DNA from: Brasilonema sennae CENA114
GTDB lineage: Bacteria > Cyanobacteriota > Cyanobacteriia > Cyanobacteriales > Nostocaceae
Direction: 5' to 3'
Assembly: GCF_006968745.1 (NCBI RefSeq)
Contig: NZ_CP030118.1
Span: 4,368,399-4,432,398, forward strand
Length of the DNA stretch: 64,000 nucleotides
Shown: piece after piece, positions 10,601 through 17,480 of the stretch
How positions within the stretch are numbered: the stretch's first letter is position 1
Layout of the letters: each line of letters starts with the position of its first letter
Notes under the pieces: model-generated
The model's database searches: none
What the model was told of the DNA's origin: nothing
Seen by the model: the letters and a program-made list of their open reading frames with translations, nothing else
Made by a program: the position numbers and the translations under genes

Positions 10601-11934
10601 TCAATCAAATCTAGCCACTTGAGCGGATTTTGCACAATCAAACTAGTAGGCGCATGAATTTGTTGGCAACCAAGGCTAACAGCCATAATACTGAGAGACA
10701 CTAGCGCCCCAACATGATCCAAAGGCATCCAGTTTAAAACGCTTTCCTGACTGGAGAAGTTACCCATTAAAACTAAGCCAGCCGTCATACTTAATATATT
10801 GTGATGATTTAGCATCACACACTTAGGTATACCAGTGCTACCAGAAGTCAAAAACAATATTGCTAAATCCTCTGGTTGACTTTGATATAAATTAAAATCT
10901 GCTTCGTACTCACGCAACTTATCAATAGTTGCAAGTTGAAAGTTTTTTAAATTTAAAAGTTTAGATAAATCATCAATGTTGGAAGCTAAAGAAGCGCTCG
11001 TCAGTACAAGAGGTTTACCCAACATCTGCCAAGTATTTTGTAGTTTGCTTGCGATACTGTTGGTTGGCTCATAAGTTGAGGCGATGGAGATTGGCACTGG
11101 AACAAAGCCCCCCAGCACGCAACCCCAAAAAGCACAAATGAAATCTTGATTATCCTCCAGTTGAAAAATGACTTTGTCTTGGGGCTTTAGTCCTAGGTTT
11201 CTCAATCCAGCTAAAATCCGTTGAGCATCCTGCCATAATTCCCGATAAGATTGAACTTTTTCAGTATCATCAGCTTGAACGTAGATGATACCTTTAGTTA
11301 AACTTTGAGCAGCACGTTGCAGTACTTCTTTTAAAGTTTTGGGAGTGTTTTGGAAGGATTGTTGTAATTCTCCGTGACTAATAGCTAGCTTTTGTGACGA
11401 GTCAGAGTTTTGATTTTCTACCTTTTCACTAGGTATAATTGCTTGTACTTTTTGCTGGTTATCTTCAGAGGCGAGTGCGTGATTTTCGAGTAGTAAATCT
11501 TCTAAATGTACGGGAGGAATTCTTTTAACGTGGGGTTCAACAACCACTGCAACACGTTCAATTTCTGACAATGACTCTAATTGCTCCTCTATGCGACGCA
11601 TTAAGTCAGAGTCAATCACTTCTAAAGAAGCTAGAGTAACTTCATCTACCTGCCCTGCATCTGTTAAGGGTATGGTGGAAACTGGTACGAATGCTGTAGG
11701 TATCAATTCGGTAGGCAGAATTGTTTGCAGGTGAGACAACAATTGTTCTGGTACAAATAAACCTGATGGAACTACATAAGCAACTAACTCGTGTGTTCTT
11801 TTTTTTGTTTGTCTCTCTATTACTACACAATCATTAATAGTCAAACTGGCTCGGATAGCAACTTCTATTTCCTTATCTGTAAAACTTTTTTGACTGAAAT
11901 TGACTAAAAGTTGATTAGAATTCTCTAACTGCAT
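7696..11934 (-). CDS. NRPS loading protein: A* (alpha-keto acid type)-ketoreductase-carrier
   Basis: A 1412-residue protein that starts the minus-strand line. The central adenylation domain (about 200-730) has LTSGSTGIPK, NWMPLDHVGALVSL and NAGEPI blocks of the kind found in the loading domains of AerA/SpuA (aeruginosin, spumigin) and McyG. Next come a structural stretch and a ketoreductase (about 985-1240) with the NADPH motif TGGLGGIG near 990 and catalytic-type SSAHGFF and SAYAAANSF blocks. A carrier domain (FFELGGNSLLA) sits near 1340. By family knowledge such proteins load an alpha-keto acid and reduce it to an alpha-hydroxy acid. Residues 1-165 look like an orphan C-terminal A subdomain in which the usual NGKVDR has become AGQVDE. 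The acidic C-terminal tail matches TubC docking to the next protein. An AAGGA-type ribosome site precedes ATG 11934. The exact keto acid is not assigned. Confidence 0.88.
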   Translation of the reverse strand: MQLENSNQLLVNFSQKSFTDKEIEVAIRASLTINDCVVIERQTKKRTHELVAYVVPSGLFVPEQLLSHLQTILPTELIPTAFVPVSTIPLTDAGQVDEVTLASLEVIDSDLMRRIEEQLESLSEIERVAVVVEPHVKRIPPVHLEDLLLENHALASEDNQQKVQAIIPSEKVENQNSDSSQKLAISHGELQQSFQNTPKTLKEVLQRAAQSLTKGIIYVQADDTEKVQSYRELWQDAQRILAGLRNLGLKPQDKVIFQLEDNQDFICAFWGCVLGGFVPVPISIASTYEPTNSIASKLQNTWQMLGKPLVLTSASLASNIDDLSKLLNLKNFQLATIDKLREYEADFNLYQSQPEDLAILFLTSGSTGIPKCVMLNHHNILSMTAGLVLMGNFSSQESVLNWMPLDHVGALVSLSIMAVSLGCQQIHAPTSLIVQNPLKWLDLIDKHQATISWAPNFAFSLICDRAFDISCKNWDLSSIKFVINAGEPIVTKTARNFLKLLKGYGFQTNAIHPAFGMCETSSGITYSDSFSLEYSSDDTSFVELGLPIAGASLRIVDEHEQIVIEGKIGRLQVKGASVTSGYYQNPQANQEAFSPDGWFNTGDLGFLHQGRLTITGRQKDVIIINGLNYYSHEIEAAVEEVKGVEVSYTAACAVKEPGINIDKLAIFFNTSLSVDTSLVALLQEIRTSVINKVGINPDYLIPVAQEVVPKTAIGKIQRSQLSQRFKRNEFKSIIKRIDILLGNTNTVPNWFYRQVWKPKSPITFSSSLIVINPTLVFLDSFGLGTYLCQILSEQNLPYITVSAGEDFKKINHSSYTITPEKPKEYQLLIESLAADNIIIGQILHLWTYDQYIGEVENQKALEQAQEHGIYSLLFLVQALAKVQGSDNSIQLLFISSHIQSICSDDPTAYEKSAVLGLLKTIPQELPWLNCRHIDLPFAEVKTNGAYILQEMQVSSKEREVAYRNGQRFIPRLEKVEFTSKQKSSIPFKQGGTYLITGGLGGIGIEIAQYLLKNYQARLVLVGRTAIPEKSTWNTYLEKEDSIAQRLKAYQKLERLQGEIIYEAVDICDLKQLQIIVEKAKSRWGKNLDGIIHLAGTFHEQLVLEETQENLAAVLRPKVLGAWALHQLVKDNKGSIFINFSSAHGFFGSTAVSAYAAANSFLDRFSHYQNSNSELASYCMSWSMWDETGMSQGYQMKNLIRSKGFYVMSSSQAISSMLTSLQHQQPHLLIGLDGSNQNIQRWQSSALNLQKLTTYFTASSNEVVQLPDFQVQDCFGTACNYKLVQLPQMPCLENGEIDRVRLIGGINTQEIRERIEPRNEIELKIAQCWQEVMRVPPLSIHDNFFELGGNSLLAGQVISRLREHFSLELSLQRLFKAPTIATLAQSIEAIRGVTQDKSGSIEALEEEYEEVRI

Positions 11935-13038
11935 TAACTTGTATATCCTTCTTAAAGTCCGTTCTTTGAAAATTAAGATTACCTAACTGCCATACAGTAC
12001 GAATAACGTCGGAGATGACATTTAAACCTCACACATATCCACAGTTTTTCAGCCACCATTTTAGCAGAATTAGCAGTTCTATCACTTGCCCTTTCCTGTC
12101 ATTCAAATTCGTCTTATAGGCTTTTATTGTCATCTACACTCTATCTTGTACACACAAAGTATGATGGGCTATTCCAAAGGAAAGCAAACACCAAAAGGTG
12201 TATTGCATCTTCTTTAAAGCCATCTCTTTATATTTACTTTATAAATTACCCTTCTCTGGATTTTCTCCATTTATAGCAAGGCGATCGCTCACATTTTGCA
12301 CCAATATTAAAGATGTAATTGTAATTTAAGATTGAGTCATTAAACTACAATTCTTGATGAACGCGATAAAAACCAAGAAAAATCAGGTTGCCTTATCGCG
12401 CACTTTTTACATTGCCTGGATTTTTACCTAGAGGTGCAAAATATGAGCGCAAAAGGGGCGCGATTACAGGCCTGCTAACGAATGAAACAAATACATTCAT
12501 CGTGAAAACCTCAAATAGTTACTGACCATCACAATGTGTTTAGTGATAGCACATAGCGCTCAGTATAAGCGTTCGCATAAAGTTTTTCCCTCGTTCTCCT
12601 CCATCTAAACTGTTATTTTACAAATTTATACGATTACCCTTGTGAAGTTTCTTACGACACCCCTCATTTTAAAACATCTTTTCAACTTCAGCTTACAAAT
12701 TCCTGAGCTTCACAAAAAAACTGTACCAATACTTAAGACAGTTAAGACAGTTAAGACAGTTAAGCAGATATTTAAAAGAATTAAAAAATAATTAAAACAG
12801 TGAATCAAGACAAGAATAGTTACAAACCATAACTGATTTGCAGCTAGAGCCGGTCTGCAAAGTCGCAACTATAGTAGAATGGCTGCAATTGCTCACATAG
12901 CGAGGAAGTTTTTAACGCGCTTTTCCTATCGTGTAGCTATACAACGGAACTAGTTGAGTCAATTGAAGAGTATGATTTAACATTAAAATTAGATTTGATA
13001 AACCTATAAAATAGACTCATATTTGGAGAAAAAATCTC
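11935..13038. promoter_or_regulatory. divergent intergenic region between minus-strand NRPS operon and patatin gene
   Basis: About 1.1 kb without a convincing gene, separating divergently transcribed units. It must hold promoters for the NRPS operon (leftward) and for the patatin gene (rightward), but I could not fix -10/-35 boxes with confidence. Visible structures are one HIP1 octamer near 12283, an 8-bp inverted repeat CGCGATAA/TTATCGCG (12362-12369 and 12393-12400), and a 9-bp tandem array at 12733-12764. An 11-codon reading frame with a GAGG site at 12431 starts at ATG 12443 (stop 12475). It is too short to call. Confidence 0.6.
12733..12764 (+). repeat. 9-bp tandem repeat, TTAAGACAG x 3.5
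   Basis: Three exact copies of TTAAGACAG (12733-12759) are followed by a partial copy TTAAG. The array lies about 275 bp upstream of the patatin gene in the divergent spacer. It could be a short tandem repeat of the kind common in cyanobacterial spacers or a cluster of protein-binding sites. Nothing in the sequence decides between these. Confidence 0.85.
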
Positions 13039-15123
13039 GTGATAAACAAAGTAGAGACCCGATTAGTTCTAAGATTTGATGGTCAGGAGAGTTACATAGA
13101 TTTTGGTAAGAGTGATATTGGAGGTGTTTTTGCTGAGGGGAGTTCAGCTTTTACGATTTCTGGATGGATTAATCCTCATCAACTAACAAACAAAGCCAGC
13201 ACTTATGGGACGCGCAATGTTTTTTTTGCCCGTTCTTCAGATAGATACAGTGATAATTTTGAGTTCGGCATAAGTGAGTCAGGAAATCTAGATCTATACA
13301 TTGATGAGAAAGTTGACAATGTGATCAAAACCTTTGGCAATGGGGAATTAAGTGTCGGACAATGGCACTTCTTTGCTATTGTTTTTAATCAAGGTCAACT
13401 AACCATACATCTTGATGACCATGAATATGCTGGCTCTTTAACAGGTACCTTTTTAAACAAAGCAACTAGTTCTGTAACTCTTGGCGCGACTTTACACAAC
13501 AACATATTTTTCACAGGTCAATTAGCTAACATTAGCGTCTGGAATTACCCCTGTTCCCAAACAGAAATTCAAACGCAACGCTATCAGCCTCTAGTTGGAA
13601 ATGAAGAAGGATTAGTAGCTTACTGGACATTAAATGAAGCAGAAGGGACAACTATCCGAGACGAAACTGGAAATGGCTATGATGGAAAGCTGCATGGTAA
13701 TCCCACTTGGGATTTAGCAGAACTTCCATTTACGCTTGCACAGTCCTCCAGTGAAGGCGAGAAACAAGGTGAAACGGCAAGTCTAGAGAACACTTCCCCT
13801 CTAACAGAAATTGCAGTACTACAGGAAGATTCCTCCACTCAAGCGATGACTGATTTAGCGCCAGTGGTAGGGGATGAGGATCAACCAAAGGAAGAAAAAG
13901 AGACAGAGAAAAAATCTACTAACGCCCAAACCTCTCTAACCTCCTTGCCAAAAGAGGGGGAAATCAAAATAAACCAAACGAATCAAAGCGGAGTTTTAGT
14001 CACTATTCAACCGCAGAAACAAGCACAAAAATTAACTCAGGAAGAATCTCAAGAAACCATGAATACGGCAGCGAATTCCAAATATAAAATACTTGCCATT
14101 GATGGAGGCGGTATTCGAGGCATTATTCCAGCACTCATACTGGCAGAAATTGAAAAGCGGACACAAAAGCCAATTTTTAGTTTGTTTGATTTAATTGCTG
14201 GCACTTCAAGCGGAGGAATTCTTGCACTCGGACTAACTAAACCTCGATTAACTCCACCAGATCTATCTGAAAACTTGTCAGTCGCCCAATACAGTGCAGA
14301 GGAACTTGTACAAATCTTTCTTGAATATGGATGTGAAATCTTTTACGAGCCATTATTTGAAAGAATACTCGGTCAGCTAGAGGATATATTTGTCCAGCCA
14401 AAATATTCTTCTGACGGCAGAGAGGAAATTTTCCGGCAATATTTTGGAGACACTCCTTTAGAAAAAAGTTTGAAAGAAGTTTTCGTCACTAGCTACGATA
14501 TTGAGCAGCGAATTCCTATATTTTTTACAAATAAGCTGGACAAACAAGAGACAGTATCTCGAAACTTTCGCAAGTTATGCGCAGGTTTTACCCTTACAGA
14601 CGCGGCACTAGCGACTAGCGCTACTCCCACTTATTTTGCTCCCCATCGTATTCCTAGTTATCATAATTCCAATAACTTCTATACTTTAGTTGATGGAGGA
14701 TTAGTAGCTAATAATCCAGCAAATTTGGCGATTGTGGAAGCACAAATTAGTAGACAAGACAAAACACAACTCCTCAATACAGAGGATATTTTAGTCGTTT
14801 CCTTAGGTACAGGTTCCCTGACGAGTGTTTACCCTTATAACGATGTCAAGAATTGGGGACTTTTGCAATGGGCAAAACCGCTTTTAAATATTGTTTTGGA
14901 CGGTGGTAGTGAAGTAGTAGCCGGAGAATTAGAACGATTATTTGAGTCTAATAACAAGGAAACGAAAAGTTATTATCGCTTCCAAACATTTTTAACTCCT
15001 GAATTGGAAGAAATAGATAATGCAAAACTGGAGAATCTCCGGAAGCTAGAAGTTATAGCCCATCGATTGATTGCCGAAAAGAGCCAAGACATCGATGAGT
15101 TGTGTAGTGTTTTATCAAACTAA
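13039..15123 (+). CDS. LamG-domain patatin-like phospholipase
   Basis: A 694-residue fusion. Residues about 1-215 form a LamG/concanavalin-like jelly-roll (FTISGWINPHQL, WHFFAIVFNQGQLTIHLDD). Residues about 230-345 are a Glu/Ser/Thr/Gln-rich low-complexity linker. Residues about 350-620 are a patatin domain: oxyanion-loop DGGGIRG at 355, nucleophile motif GTSSG with Ser390, and catalytic DGG with Asp552. By family knowledge patatins hydrolyse acyl-lipid esters with a Ser-Asp dyad; LamG domains usually bind glycans or surfaces. No signal peptide is visible, so the protein is probably cytoplasmic or released by a non-classical route. The start is GTG 13039 with GGAG 13 nt upstream. It is transcribed away from the NRPS operon. 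Any link to peptide biosynthesis is unproven. Confidence 0.9.
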   Translation: MINKVETRLVLRFDGQESYIDFGKSDIGGVFAEGSSAFTISGWINPHQLTNKASTYGTRNVFFARSSDRYSDNFEFGISESGNLDLYIDEKVDNVIKTFGNGELSVGQWHFFAIVFNQGQLTIHLDDHEYAGSLTGTFLNKATSSVTLGATLHNNIFFTGQLANISVWNYPCSQTEIQTQRYQPLVGNEEGLVAYWTLNEAEGTTIRDETGNGYDGKLHGNPTWDLAELPFTLAQSSSEGEKQGETASLENTSPLTEIAVLQEDSSTQAMTDLAPVVGDEDQPKEEKETEKKSTNAQTSLTSLPKEGEIKINQTNQSGVLVTIQPQKQAQKLTQEESQETMNTAANSKYKILAIDGGGIRGIIPALILAEIEKRTQKPIFSLFDLIAGTSSGGILALGLTKPRLTPPDLSENLSVAQYSAEELVQIFLEYGCEIFYEPLFERILGQLEDIFVQPKYSSDGREEIFRQYFGDTPLEKSLKEVFVTSYDIEQRIPIFFTNKLDKQETVSRNFRKLCAGFTLTDAALATSATPTYFAPHRIPSYHNSNNFYTLVDGGLVANNPANLAIVEAQISRQDKTQLLNTEDILVVSLGTGSLTSVYPYNDVKNWGLLQWAKPLLNIVLDGGSEVVAGELERLFESNNKETKSYYRFQTFLTPELEEIDNAKLENLRKLEVIAHRLIAEKSQDIDELCSVLSN

Positions 15124-15236
15124 ATTTTATAGAACAATTCAGAATTCAGAGGTAAAACAGTTTCTAGGTTTGGCTTTGAGTCTTAAATTCCATATTTTAC
15201 AAGAGTTCTCAACTACAGTATGAGTCTTAATCAGAG

Positions 15237-15402
15237 CAAGCAACAGGAGTTTATGCAACCAATGACAATTTTGAAGGGCGCAGTGGCGGTCGAACAGGCA
15301 AAAACTATTTCGCCTCCCCAAAAACGATGGCGATCTCAGTTTTTTTCGAGAAAATCAGTCACAATCTTGATTAAAGACTAAGCTATCAAGTAAGGGTAAA
15401 TA
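15237..15402 (+). pseudogene. relic of hphCD 3' end and downstream sequence
   Basis: In one frame this stretch encodes TGVYATNDNFEGRSG followed by about 28 more residues ending KISHNLD and TAA. It aligns without gaps to the last 43 codons of the intact hphCD gene. The similarity continues past the stop into the downstream spacer (CTAAGCTAT...AAATA, compare 19174-19203). There is no upstream hphCD sequence, so this is a 3' fragment of a second or former copy. I estimate about 85% nucleotide identity by eye. Confidence 0.85.
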
Positions 15403-15556
15403 GAGAAAATTTTCTAAAATCTTAACTCTATCTGAGCGTAAGTCACTCTATTCTCGCTTAGTCTAGATTTAATAATGGGTTTCTTTGTTTACAAAGACTC
15501 CAGTTTGATACCCTGAGTAATGTTTGAACCAAAACCTAAAATTTGAGGTAATTCCA

Positions 15557-15949
15557 ATGGATGAAATCGTTAAAAAACTTGCCGGTCTGGGTCTTCCTGG
15601 CATAATTCTCGTGATTCTAACAGCCACAGCAGGAGGGAGTTCAGCTGCTGTTGCTGCTGCCCTCACAGCGGTGGGAGGACCGTTTGGCATCGTAGGAGGT
15701 ATAGGATTGCTTGGTCTAATAACAGTTTTGGGAGATACTATAGCAGGATATGGAATTGAAGCTATTCTCAAGGCAGTTTATGCAGAACGTAGCAAAACGG
15801 AATCCGTGAGATTTCTCCTCAAAGAAATTAATGATTTACCCATTTCAGACGAACTAAAACTCAAACTGAAAAATCATATTAGTTCAGAAACTAATACTTA
15901 TACTGTGCCATCTGATGAACCAAGGACAGTTGAAATTGTTGAAGAATAA
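15557..15949 (+). CDS. small Gly/Ala-rich membrane protein, unknown function
   Basis: A 131-residue protein. I chose ATG 15557 over the upstream frame-open TTG/ATG because GAGG (15545-15548) sits 8 nt before it. Residues about 10-65 are a long hydrophobic Gly/Ala-rich stretch with repeated GG and GxxxG patterns (GGPFGIVGGIGLLGL), likely one long or two short membrane helices. The C-terminal half is charged and helical, ending in an acidic EEE-type tail. I do not recognise a named family. The Gly-zipper pattern recalls pore-forming or bacteriocin-like peptides, but no leader, GG-cleavage site or immunity gene is evident. It lies between two relics of the hph/apt genes, so it may have arrived with or survived the rearrangement. 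Confidence 0.7.
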   Translation: MDEIVKKLAGLGLPGIILVILTATAGGSSAAVAAALTAVGGPFGIVGGIGLLGLITVLGDTIAGYGIEAILKAVYAERSKTESVRFLLKEINDLPISDELKLKLKNHISSETNTYTVPSDEPRTVEIVEE

Positions 15950-16091
15950 TTTCACTATTAAATTCGGTGATGCTTCATCTAAAATGTCACTATGTAGGTG
16001 TTAGCTCAATTTGTAACTTTCTTGTACAGGAAGGTAGAGTTATGTAGATGTAGAGTTTAGAAAAACTTAATCTACGACATTTTTTGAAAAA

Positions 16092-16141
16092 TAATGACCT
16101 TTGAGTCCAACTATCCTGGATTAAATACTCAAAGGTCATTA
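16092..16141. terminator. 15-bp perfect inverted repeat downstream of the small membrane-protein gene
   Basis: TAATGACCTTTGAGT (16092-16106) pairs perfectly with ACTCAAAGGTCATTA (16127-16141) across a 20-nt loop. It lies 143 bp past the stop of the small gene and 250 bp before hphB. No T-tract follows, so it is a weak candidate for an intrinsic terminator. An operator or an insertion scar is equally possible. Confidence 0.5.
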
Positions 16142-16247
16142 CTCAAAATTATCTAACTGATAGTGTTCCAGTAGTTTCTCAAACAATGGTTATCTTATAC
16201 CCTGATACTTTTCATCCTTTAACCCTTATTTGAAAAATCTCTAGCTC

Positions 16248-16320
16248 ATGTCACAACGTATTCATCAGTTATTTGAAAACAAAATTGTGTGAACTCCGCA
16301 AGCAATAGCTAGCGATCGCT
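16248..16320 (+). pseudogene. relic of NRPS starter (aptA) 5' end
   Basis: Starting at ATG 16248 the sequence encodes MSQRIHQLFENKIV, then TGA, then TPQAIA. It aligns to the first codons of the starter gene at 19336 (MLKQCIHQLFEAQVARTPQAIA). The in-frame TGA and the sudden loss of similarity after about 70 bp show that it is dead. It is therefore a truncated copy of the aptA start lying upstream of hphB. Confidence 0.82.
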
Positions 16321-16336
16321 CAATAAAAATCCCAAA

Positions 16337-16405
16337 GCTGAACAAGAACGCTATTTTACAGTGAACGAAGTGTTGGAGTTATGGAACAATGGGGTCTTTA
16401 AATAA
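16337..16405 (+). pseudogene. relic of hphA 3' end overlapping hphB start
   Basis: The frame ends AEQERYFTVNEVLELWNNGVFK and TAA 16403-16405. This matches the last codons of intact hphA at 46401 (EQERYFTANEVLELWKNGAFQ). The hphB start codon (16389) lies inside the relic, giving a 17-nt overlap, the same length as the hphB-hphCD overlap. The intact hphA tail still contains ATGGGG at the matching place. hphA therefore once sat directly upstream of hphB here. Confidence 0.88.
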
Positions 16406-17480
16406 GCCGTCTTATCGGATCGTCGCCATTCCTGGGGAAGGGATTGGACCAGAAGTTGTGGAAGCTTGCTTAGAAATTCTGCAACACGTTGCTAAACTTG
16501 AAGGATTTACTTTGCAGGTAGACTATGGTTGGCTTGGTGCAGCAGCTAAAGAGCAATTTGGTACTTACTTCCCTCAAGCTACTGCCCAACTATGCGATGG
16601 ATCTGATGGAATTGTATTTGGCGCGACAAGTGTTGGAGGACTGCTAGAACTGCGAAAGCACTTCGACTTTTTTTGCAATCTTCGCCCGATTCGTATTGTT
16701 AACAGTCTGCTACATAAATCTAGCCTCCGACCAGAGAAAGTTCAAGGACTCGATATGCTAATCGTTCGAGAACTGGTCAGTGGGATTTATTTTGGACCAG
16801 CTGGACGGTCTTGCGATGATAACGGAGCTTATGGCTATCATACCATGCGCTATTATGATGAAGAGATTCGGCGAATTGCTCGCAAAGCCTTACAGCAAGC
16901 CCAACAACGACGAGGATTACTCACCGTAGCCCACAAAGAAAACGCCTTACCCCACTTGCCCTGGACTCGTCTAGTGCAAGAGGAAGCTACACAGTTTCCA
17001 GGTGTTATCGTGGAGCCAATGCTGGTGGATAACTTAGCTATGCAAATGGTTCTAAATCCTCAGAGATTTGATGTGATTTTGGCGGGCAATATGTTTGGAG
17101 ATATTCTGAGCGATATTGGCGGTGCCTTAGTTGGCTCTATCGGCTTATTAGGATCAGCCAGTCTGAATGCTGATGGATTTGGGCTGTACGAAGCGATTCA
17201 CGGCACAGCCCCAGACATTGCTGGCAAAGGAATTGCGAATCCTCTCGGAACTCTCGCAGCGTGTATTTTAATGCTTCAGCAATGGGGAAAAGTGGGGGCT
17301 GCCCAACGGATTATTGCAGCACAAGACCGAATTTTAGCTAAAGGATATCGAACAGCTGATTTGTCTCCCGAAGGAGCAGAAATTTCTGTCAAGACTGAAA
17401 CCTTAGTTGACCTTTTGCTCGAAGAACTTTCCACCGTGCAACATTCTGAATTAGGAGTACTTCATGAGTCATGCAAATAA
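16389..17480 (+). CDS. hphB: 3-benzylmalate dehydrogenase (LeuB family)
   Basis: A 363-residue beta-decarboxylating dehydrogenase of the LeuB/isocitrate dehydrogenase family. Visible features are the N-terminal IPGEGIGPEV, the loop VRELVSGIYFG with its Tyr, VAHKENAL with its catalytic-type Lys, the metal-binding NMFGDILSDIGG, and EAIHGTAPDIAGKGIANPLGT that binds NAD. The gene is coupled to hphCD by a 17-nt overlap and sits in an anabaenopeptin-type cluster. I therefore call it HphB, which oxidises and decarboxylates 3-benzylmalate to 2-oxo-4-phenylbutanoate on the way to homophenylalanine or homotyrosine. Ordinary LeuB is the alternative, but the context argues against it. ATG 16389 lies in the tail of an hphA relic and has no strong ribosome site of its own, as expected of a formerly coupled start. 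Confidence 0.85.
   Translation: MGSLNKPSYRIVAIPGEGIGPEVVEACLEILQHVAKLEGFTLQVDYGWLGAAAKEQFGTYFPQATAQLCDGSDGIVFGATSVGGLLELRKHFDFFCNLRPIRIVNSLLHKSSLRPEKVQGLDMLIVRELVSGIYFGPAGRSCDDNGAYGYHTMRYYDEEIRRIARKALQQAQQRRGLLTVAHKENALPHLPWTRLVQEEATQFPGVIVEPMLVDNLAMQMVLNPQRFDVILAGNMFGDILSDIGGALVGSIGLLGSASLNADGFGLYEAIHGTAPDIAGKGIANPLGTLAACILMLQQWGKVGAAQRIIAAQDRILAKGYRTADLSPEGAEISVKTETLVDLLLEELSTVQHSELGVLHESCK

Noticed and set aside
12443..12477. 11-codon frame with a GAGG site in the divergent spacer
   Set aside because: Too short, no conserved context, and 560 bp from the next gene. A leader peptide cannot be supported.
15524..15556. Upstream start for the small membrane protein
   Set aside because: No ribosome site upstream, whereas ATG 15557 has GAGG at ideal spacing.
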